Part shown: in pieces, positions 13,243 to 18,808 of the stretch
Layout: every line of letters begins with the position of its first letter
Numbering within the stretch: position 1 is the stretch's first letter
Origin: an uncultured Oscillospiraceae bacterium
Lineage (GTDB): Bacteria > Bacillota > Clostridia > Oscillospirales > Oscillospiraceae
Length of the DNA stretch: 18,808 nucleotides
NCBI GenBank assembly: GCA_934661135.1
Contig: CAKUJA010000044.1
Span: forward strand, 1-18,808
Direction of reading: 5' to 3'
Notes under the pieces: generated by a model
The model's database searches: none
What the model saw: the letters and a program-made list of their open reading frames with translations, nothing else
What the model was told of the DNA's origin: nothing
Made by a program: the position numbers and the translations under genes

Positions 13243-15621
13243 ATGCCGAACGCAAAGACAAATTTGGTAATTGTGGAGTCGCCGTCGAAGGCGAAAACCA
13301 TTGGAAAATATCTGGGGCCGGACTTTACGGTCAAGGCCAGCATGGGACATCTGCGGGATTTGCAGAAAAGCACCATGAGCGTCGATATTGAGCACGATTT
13401 TGAGCCGGAATATGTTCCGCTCAAGGGGAAAGAGGAGATCATCTCCGATCTGCAAAAGACCGCCGCGAAAAGCGCCAACGTCTATCTCGCAACCGACCCG
13501 GACCGCGAGGGCGAAGCCATTTCGTGGCACCTGAAATATCTGCTGGACATCCCGGACGACAAGACGTACCGCGTGACGTTCAACGAAATTACGCGCGACG
13601 TGGTGCGCCGCGCGATTCAGACGCCGCGCGCCATCGACCAAAATCTCGTCGACGCGCAGCAGGCGCGCCGCGTGCTCGACCGCATTGTGGGTTATCAGCT
13701 CAGTCCGCTGCTCTGGAAAAAGGTTCGCAAGGGACTGTCGGCCGGCCGTGTGCAGTCGGTGGCGACGCGGCTTGTCGTCGACCGGGAAAACGAGATCCGC
13801 GCCTTCCAGCCGCAGGAATACTGGTCGCTGGATGTGGAGCTTGCCCGCGTGGGGCATCCCGGCAGCTTTGTGGCGCACTACTACGGCGATCCGAAGAAAA
13901 AGGAGCTGCCGAACCGCGAAGCCGTGGATACGGTCTTGACGGAACTGAAGGCCGGTCAGTTCCGCGTGGAGAGCATCAAAAACACCGAAAAGAAGAAGAA
14001 TCCCGCGCCGCCGTTCATCACGTCGACGCTCCAGCAGGAGGCGTCGCGCAAGCTCAATATGACGCCGCGGCGCACGATGATGATCGCGCAGCAGCTCTAT
14101 GAGGGCGTGGAGATCACGGGCGAGGGCTCCGTCGGCCTGATCACATATATGCGTACCGACTCGCTGCGTATCTCGGAGGAAGCGCTGGCTGCGGCGGCGG
14201 ACGTCATCAAAAGCCGCTACGGTGCGGCCTACTATCCGGGCAGTCCGCGGCGCTACAAGCCGAAGTCCGGCGCGCAGGACGCGCATGAGGCCATCCGCCC
14301 CAGCCACGTGGAGCTGACGCCGGAGATGGTGGAGCACGACCTGACGAAGGATCAGTTCCGGCTCTATAAGCTCATCTGGAGCCGCTTCCTGTCCTCGCAG
14401 ATGGCGAGCGCCGTCTATGATGTAACTGCAATTGAGACGAGCTGCGGGCGTCACCTGCTGCGCGCAAGCCACCAGAGTATGCGCTTTTCCGGCTTCACGG
14501 CCATCTATGAGGAGGGGCGCGACGACGAGCAGGAGAAGCTCGACTCCCCGCTGCCGGATCTGACGGAGGGCGAGAGCCTGACGGCATCGAGCTACGACCC
14601 GCAGCAGCATTTCACGCAGCCGCCCGCGCGCTATACCGAAGCGACGCTCGTGCGCGCGATGGAGGAAAAGGGCGTGGGCCGGCCTTCGACCTATGCGGCG
14701 ATCATTGCGACCATTCAGGATCGCGAGTACGTCTCGAAAACCGACAAGCGCCTGGCGCCGACGCCGCTCGGCGAGGTGGTCAACGGCTTGATGGTGGAGC
14801 GCTTTTCGGATATTGTCAACGTGGAGTTCACGGCGGACATGGAAAAGCAGCTCGACCGCGTGGAGGAAGGGCAGCTTTTCTGGAAGGAAGTGCTGCGGCA
14901 GTTCTACGGCGTGTTTCATCAGGAGATGCTGGACGCCGAGCAGGCGCTCGACGGCGTGCGGCTGAAGGTACCCGACGAGGTGACGGACGAGAAGTGCGAG
15001 CTTTGCGGGCGAAACCTCGTCGTGAAAACGAGCCGCTTCGGTAAGTTCCTCGCCTGCCCCGGGTATCCGGAGTGCAAGTTCACGAAGCCGATTACCGAAA
15101 AAATGCCGGGGCGGTGCCCGAAGTGCGGCAGCGCGATTTTGAAGCGCAAGTCGAAGCGCGGCTACGCGTATTACGCGTGCGAGCGCGGTGCGGAGTGCGG
15201 CTTTATGACGTGGGACGTGCCGACCGAGCAGGACTGCCCGGTCTGCGGGCAGACGATGTTCAAGCGCAGCGGCCGCGGCGCGATGAAGCCGTTCTGCATC
15301 AACCCGGAGTGTGAGAACTTCCTGCCGGAGGACAAGCGCGGCTACCGCCGCAAGGCGTCGTCCACCGGGGAAGCCACCGCTGAGAGCAACGCTGAGGCGG
15401 CAGCCGAAGCCGAGCAGGAAATTCTGAGCGAAAAGAAGGCAAAATCTGCCGCGAAGAAAGCGGGAAAGGCCGAAGCTGCGGCGGAAAAGAAACCTGCTGC
15501 AAAGAAGCCGGCGGCGAAGAAACCAGCGGCGAAGAGTACGGCGGCCAAGAAACCGGTTGCGAAAAAGGCATCTACAAAAACAACCGCCGCCAAAAAGACG
15601 GCGAAAAAGGATACGGAATGA
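13243..15621 (+). CDS. topA: DNA topoisomerase I (type IA) with three zinc ribbons and a lysine-rich tail
   Basis: A 792-residue topoisomerase relaxing negative supercoils. The TOPRIM domain has E12 in [17 protein letters not shown] and D85-x-D87-x-E89 in [14 protein letters not shown], the metal site. The active-site tyrosine is Y302 with R304 in LITYMRTDS. Three C-terminal zinc ribbons follow: C585, C588, C605, C611; C625, C628, C646, C652; and C665, C668, C685, C690. The last 87 residues are low complexity. An acidic/alanine part is followed by about 60 residues of Lys/Ala/Pro with repeated PAAKK units, like histone H1 tails or the lysine tail of actinobacterial TopA. The tail probably aids DNA binding and processivity. 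GGAG lies 12 bases before the ATG, rather far. It overlaps trmFO by ATGA. Confidence 0.97.
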   Translation: MPNAKTNLVIVESPSKAKTIGKYLGPDFTVKASMGHLRDLQKSTMSVDIEHDFEPEYVPLKGKEEIISDLQKTAAKSANVYLATDPDREGEAISWHLKYLLDIPDDKTYRVTFNEITRDVVRRAIQTPRAIDQNLVDAQQARRVLDRIVGYQLSPLLWKKVRKGLSAGRVQSVATRLVVDRENEIRAFQPQEYWSLDVELARVGHPGSFVAHYYGDPKKKELPNREAVDTVLTELKAGQFRVESIKNTEKKKNPAPPFITSTLQQEASRKLNMTPRRTMMIAQQLYEGVEITGEGSVGLITYMRTDSLRISEEALAAAADVIKSRYGAAYYPGSPRRYKPKSGAQDAHEAIRPSHVELTPEMVEHDLTKDQFRLYKLIWSRFLSSQMASAVYDVTAIETSCGRHLLRASHQSMRFSGFTAIYEEGRDDEQEKLDSPLPDLTEGESLTASSYDPQQHFTQPPARYTEATLVRAMEEKGVGRPSTYAAIIATIQDREYVSKTDKRLAPTPLGEVVNGLMVERFSDIVNVEFTADMEKQLDRVEEGQLFWKEVLRQFYGVFHQEMLDAEQALDGVRLKVPDEVTDEKCELCGRNLVVKTSRFGKFLACPGYPECKFTKPITEKMPGRCPKCGSAILKRKSKRGYAYYACERGAECGFMTWDVPTEQDCPVCGQTMFKRSGRGAMKPFCINPECENFLPEDKRGYRRKASSTGEATAESNAEAAAEAEQEILSEKKAKSAAKKAGKAEAAAEKKPAAKKPAAKKPAAKSTAAKKPVAKKASTKTTAAKKTAKKDTE

Positions 15622-16916
15622 AGTTAGAATGTACCGTTGTCGGCGCGGGACTGGCCGGCTGTGAAGCGGCATGGCAGCTCGCCGAGCGCGGCATCCATGT
15701 GACGCTGTACGAGATGAAGCCGCAGAAGATGACGCCCGCGCACCACTGCGCGGACTTTGCGGAGCTGGTCTGCTCCAACTCGCTGCGCGGCGACCGGCTG
15801 GAAAATGCGGTCGGACTGCTGAAGGAAGAACTGCGGCGGCTCGGAAGCCTGATTTTAAGCTGCGCCGAGGCCAACCGTGTGGAGGCCGGAGGCGCGCTGG
15901 CGGTCGACCGCTACGGCTTTTCCGGCATGGTGACCGAGCGCGTCAAGGCGCACCCGAATATCACCGTGGTCGAGGGTGAGGTGACCGAGGTTCCGCAGGG
16001 GCCGGTTATCGTTGCAACCGGGCCGCTGACGAGCGACGCGCTCGGCGCGGCGATCCGGCGCTATTTCGGCGGCGCGGAGTATATGAGTTTTTTCGACGCG
16101 GCGGCGCCGCTCGTGAGCTTTGAGTCGATCGACATGGAGCGGGCGTGGTTTGCATCCCGGTACGACCGCGGCGAAGCGGATTATGTCAACTGCTCGATGG
16201 AGCGCGATGAGTATGCCGCGTTCGTCGACGCGCTCACCCACGCCGAGGAAGCGGAGGTGCACGGCTTTGAGGACGCAAAGGTGTTCGAGGGCTGTATGCC
16301 CGTCGAGGTCATGGCGCGGCGCGGATTTGACACACTGCGCTATGGCCCGCTGAAGCCGGTCGGCCTGAAGGACCCGAAAACCGGGAAAGAGCCGTATGCC
16401 GTGGTGCAGCTCCGGCGCGACAACGCGCAGGGCAGCATCTACAACATCGTCGGCTTCCAGACGCACCTGAAGTTCCCGGAACAGAAGCGCGTCTTTTCGA
16501 TGATCCCCGCGCTGCATGACGCGGAATTTGTCCGCTACGGCGTGATGCACCGCAACACATTCCTCGACAGTCCGCGCCTGCTCGACCGCTACTATGCCGA
16601 CCGGCGCGACCCGCTGGTCGCGTTTGCCGGGCAGATGACCGGTGTGGAGGGTTACGTGGAGTCGACGGCGTCTGGGTATCTCGCGGCTGCGGCCATGGCA
16701 GCGAAGCTCCGCGGCGAAGCACTGCCAGACTTCCCGCGCGAGACGGCCATCGGCGCGCTGGCGCTCTATATTTCGGATACGAGCATCGGCACGTTCCAGC
16801 CGATGAACGTCAATTTTGGAATTATGAGTCCGCTTGGCTACAAGGTCAAGGGGAAAGCAAACAAGAATCTGGCGATCGCGCAGCGGTCGCTGGCCGTCAT
16901 CGATGCGATGAAGTAA
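15618..16916 (+). CDS. trmFO: Folate- and FAD-dependent tRNA (uracil-54-C5)-methyltransferase TrmFO
   Basis: A 432-residue flavoprotein forming ribothymidine at position 54 of the tRNA T-loop with methylenetetrahydrofolate as carbon donor. FAD binding is shown by [17 protein letters not shown] (GAGLAG, 9-14). The two cysteines used in catalysis in the B. subtilis enzyme correspond to C52 ([10 protein letters not shown]) and C226 ([11 protein letters not shown]). [15 protein letters not shown] near the C-terminus is typical. Length is normal for the family. AAAGGA lies six bases before the ATG; the start overlaps the topA stop by four bases. The topA-trmFO pair is conserved in Bacillota, where the gene was once called gid. 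Confidence 0.97.
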   Translation: MKLECTVVGAGLAGCEAAWQLAERGIHVTLYEMKPQKMTPAHHCADFAELVCSNSLRGDRLENAVGLLKEELRRLGSLILSCAEANRVEAGGALAVDRYGFSGMVTERVKAHPNITVVEGEVTEVPQGPVIVATGPLTSDALGAAIRRYFGGAEYMSFFDAAAPLVSFESIDMERAWFASRYDRGEADYVNCSMERDEYAAFVDALTHAEEAEVHGFEDAKVFEGCMPVEVMARRGFDTLRYGPLKPVGLKDPKTGKEPYAVVQLRRDNAQGSIYNIVGFQTHLKFPEQKRVFSMIPALHDAEFVRYGVMHRNTFLDSPRLLDRYYADRRDPLVAFAGQMTGVEGYVESTASGYLAAAAMAAKLRGEALPDFPRETAIGALALYISDTSIGTFQPMNVNFGIMSPLGYKVKGKANKNLAIAQRSLAVIDAMK

Positions 16917-16927
16917 GGAGGCATTCT

Positions 16928-17971
16928 ATGCGAATTCTGGTAGACGCCATGGGTGGCGACAACGCGCCTGCGGCTGCGGCGCTCGGCGCGATTCGCGCGG
17001 CGGAAGCGCTCGGCACGGAGGTTGTGCTGGTGGGGCGCGGAGAGGAGATTCTCAAGGCGCTGCGCGACCATAATATCCAGACGCTTCCGAAGGGCGTGGA
17101 GATTGCAAATGCGGAGGACGTGGTCGATATGCACGACGACCCGGCCACGGTGCTGAAGAAAAGACCGCAGTCGTCGATGGTTGTCGGCCTGCAGATGCTC
17201 CGCGACGGCGGCGGGGACGCGTTTGTGTCCGCCGGGTCGACGGGGGCGCTGCTGTCGGCAGCAACGCTGACGGTGCGGCGTGTGAAGGGCATCCGCCGCG
17301 CGGCGATGGGGCCGGTCATCCCGACGGCGACCGGCAGCGCGATGCTGATCGACTGCGGCGCAACGGCTGACTGCACGCCGGAATTTCTGCTGCAATTTGC
17401 GTTTATGGGCGCCTACTGCGCACGGAAGCTGCTCGGCGTGGAGCAGCCGCGCGTGGCGCTGCTGAACATCGGCGCGGAGGACACGAAGGGCGGCGAGCTG
17501 CAAAAGGCGGCTTATGCGCTGCTGAAAAAAGCGGGCGACGCCGGGTACATCCATTTTACAGGCAACATTGAAGCGCGCGACGTGCCGCTCGGCGGCGCGG
17601 ACGTGGTTGTGGCGGACGGCTTTTCCGGCAACGTGCTGCTCAAGGGCATTGAGGGCACGGCGAAGTTCATGTCCGGCATGATGAAGGAGATGTTCAAGAA
17701 GAATCTCCTGACGAAGCTGGCGGCGCTGGCGTGCCGCGGCGGTATCCAGGAGTTCAAGAAGAAAATGGACTACCGCGAGACGGGCGGGACGCTGCTGCTC
17801 GGCCTGCGCAAGCCGGTGGTGAAGGCGCACGGCTCGTCGGACGCGCTGGCATTTTACCATGCGGTGCGGCAGGCGGTGAACGCCGTCGAAGCGAACCTCA
17901 CACAGGACATTCAGGATAATATCGAGAAAATGGCAGTACCGAAGGAGCTGGAGCATGGCGACGAAACTTGA
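16928..17971 (+). CDS. plsX: Phosphate acyltransferase PlsX
   Basis: A 347-residue enzyme that makes acyl-phosphate from acyl-ACP and phosphate for phosphatidic acid synthesis with PlsY. The N-terminus ILVDAMGGDNAPAA is diagnostic, and SAGSTGALLSAATL and VADGFSGNVLLKGIEG are conserved family blocks. The protein sits on the inner membrane face. AGGAGG lies six bases before the ATG, 11 nt after trmFO. In many bacteria acpP or fab genes follow plsX; here the gene overlaps rnc by 17 bases and no acyl carrier protein gene is between them. Confidence 0.97.
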   Translation: MRILVDAMGGDNAPAAAALGAIRAAEALGTEVVLVGRGEEILKALRDHNIQTLPKGVEIANAEDVVDMHDDPATVLKKRPQSSMVVGLQMLRDGGGDAFVSAGSTGALLSAATLTVRRVKGIRRAAMGPVIPTATGSAMLIDCGATADCTPEFLLQFAFMGAYCARKLLGVEQPRVALLNIGAEDTKGGELQKAAYALLKKAGDAGYIHFTGNIEARDVPLGGADVVVADGFSGNVLLKGIEGTAKFMSGMMKEMFKKNLLTKLAALACRGGIQEFKKKMDYRETGGTLLLGLRKPVVKAHGSSDALAFYHAVRQAVNAVEANLTQDIQDNIEKMAVPKELEHGDET

Positions 17972-18641
17972 AGAAGGACTTGGATATACATTCAGCAACA
18001 AGGCACTGCTGGAAAACGCACTGACGCACAGCTCCTACGCAAATGAAAACCGGGAAAAGCACCTCCCGGACAATGAACGGCTGGAATTTCTGGGCGACTC
18101 GATTCTCGGCTTCGTCGTTGCGGACTATCTCTACCGCAACTACCCGGACAAACCCGAGGGCGAGCTGACGCGCATCCGCGCTGACCTCGTCTGTGAGCAC
18201 AATCTGGCCGAAGCGGCCGCGACAATAGCGCTTGGCTCGTATCTGAAGCTGGGGCATGGCGAGGAGCAGTCCGGCGGGCGCAAGCGCGACTCGATTGTCT
18301 CCGACGCGATGGAGTCGGTCATTGCGGCCAGCTATATGGACGGCGGCTTTGACGCGGCCAAGGAGATCATCGACCGGCTGATTCTGTCGAACATCCCAAA
18401 GGGACGTCCGCGCAACTTCGACTACAAGACGGCATTTCAGGAGCTTGTGCAGCGCAAGAAGGATCAGCAGATTCACTATGAGCTGACTGGCGAGTCCGGC
18501 CCTGACCACGACAAGCATTTTGAAGTAGAGGTGCTGCTGAACGGCAAGACGGTTGGCCGCGGCGTCGGCAGCAGCAAGAAGCGCGCGGAGCAGGCTGCGG
18601 CAGAGTGCGCAATCGAAGCGCTGTTCCCGGGAGAAAGTTAA
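17955..18641 (+). CDS. rnc: Ribonuclease III
   Basis: A 228-residue double-strand-specific endoribonuclease for rRNA processing and mRNA decay. The signature NERLEFLGDSIL (40-51) carries E41, E44 and D48. D117 and E120 in SDAMESVIAASYMDGG complete the metal site. A C-terminal dsRNA-binding domain (about 154-226) starts at DYKTAFQELVQ and ends SSKKRAEQAAAECAIEAL. Length is standard. The start is inside the last codons of plsX with AAGGAG seven bases upstream, so it is translationally coupled. A stem-loop at 18694-18729 follows about 50 nt later. Confidence 0.97.
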   Translation: MATKLEEGLGYTFSNKALLENALTHSSYANENREKHLPDNERLEFLGDSILGFVVADYLYRNYPDKPEGELTRIRADLVCEHNLAEAAATIALGSYLKLGHGEEQSGGRKRDSIVSDAMESVIAASYMDGGFDAAKEIIDRLILSNIPKGRPRNFDYKTAFQELVQRKKDQQIHYELTGESGPDHDKHFEVEVLLNGKTVGRGVGSSKKRAEQAAAECAIEALFPGES

Positions 18642-18693
18642 GATGTGTCCCGAAAACCGCCCGCCGGACATATCCGGGTGGTCATAAAACAGT

Positions 18694-18729
18694 AAATCCT
18701 CCGTATGGTTCAGATCATACGGAGGATTT
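18694..18729 (+). terminator. 14-bp perfect hairpin downstream of rnc
   Basis: AAATCCTCCGTATG (18694-18707) pairs perfectly with 18716-18729 around an 8-nt loop. The A/T-ended stem resembles the hairpin after the LysR gene, so it may end the rnc transcript, although the following GCTTATG is not T-rich. The right arm contains GGAGG, eight bases before an ATG at 18734, so the hairpin could instead hide a ribosome binding site. Confidence 0.5.
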
Positions 18730-18748
18730 GCTTATGTCTAATCTTCAA

Positions 18749-18796
18749 ACTTGCTGGCGGCGAACGGTTTGTCAAAACCGTTTGCGGACGGCAAGT
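18749..18796. repeat. Long near-perfect inverted repeat at the window end
   Basis: The 48-bp segment folds end to end: ACTTGC (18749-18754) with GCAAGT (18791-18796), inner AACGGTTT (18763-18770) with AAACCGTT (18775-18782), loop GTCA. Between these arms only two mismatches and two wobble pairs are seen. No gene is recognised here. It may be a dispersed palindromic repeat or part of a structured RNA continuing past the window. Confidence 0.5.
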
Positions 18797-18808
18797 CCAC
18801 AGGGGATA

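Noticed and set aside
12961..15672. Very long minus-strand open frame (about 900 codons) opposite topA
   Set aside because: It is a shadow of topA: Arg/Leu/His-rich with no family resemblance, lacking a ribosome site, and topA on the plus strand has every expected motif.

Overview
The window is about 18.8 kb of moderately GC-rich bacterial chromosome. Its gene set (a divergent KtrB/KtrA locus, an Rrf2-NifS-NifU iron-sulfur locus, dprA-topA-trmFO, plsX-rnc) and strong AGGAGG-type ribosome binding sites suggest a Bacillota member, class Clostridia, probably from the Oscillospiraceae/Ruminococcaceae side. This is inference from gene content and style; no rRNA or tRNA gene is present to place it.

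Region 1 (1-6183) is an accessory sugar or polyol cluster. Five minus-strand genes run SDR dehydrogenase, transketolase N subunit, transketolase C subunit, zinc alcohol/polyol dehydrogenase, and a GPH-type sugar symporter cut by the window edge. A LysR-type regulator is transcribed divergently. The intergenic control region has a near-consensus promoter facing the regulator, a plausible promoter facing the operon, and a T-N11-A palindrome between them. The substrate is unknown. The transketolase C subunit has Tyr where transketolases usually have the acceptor-reading Asp, so it may use an unusual acceptor.

Region 2 (6184-6655) is a 472-bp gene-free gap between convergent genes. It holds two near-identical copies of a GC-rich hairpin, three further hairpins between them, and a 164-bp palindromic element resembling a miniature inverted-repeat element.

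Region 3 (6656-8918, minus strand) is the iron-sulfur locus: an IscR/Rrf2 regulator, cysteine desulfurase and IscU/NifU scaffold. The regulator promoter and the nifS-iscU promoter each overlap a similar 23-bp operator-like sequence, which suggests one regulator acts on both.

Region 4 (8957-18641, plus strand) is core genome. It carries potassium uptake ktrB-ktrA with an overlapping SpoU-family RNA methyltransferase, then dprA, topA (with a lysine/alanine-rich tail), trmFO, plsX and rnc, tightly packed with 4-nt and 17-nt overlaps. The end of the window (18642-18808) contains two strong hairpins, and a Shine-Dalgarno/ATG pair that may open another reading frame.

No rRNA, tRNA, CRISPR array, transposase or phage gene was seen. 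Most of the window is ordinary. The most unusual parts are the split-transketolase cluster, the repeat-rich convergent gap and the paired iron-sulfur operators.
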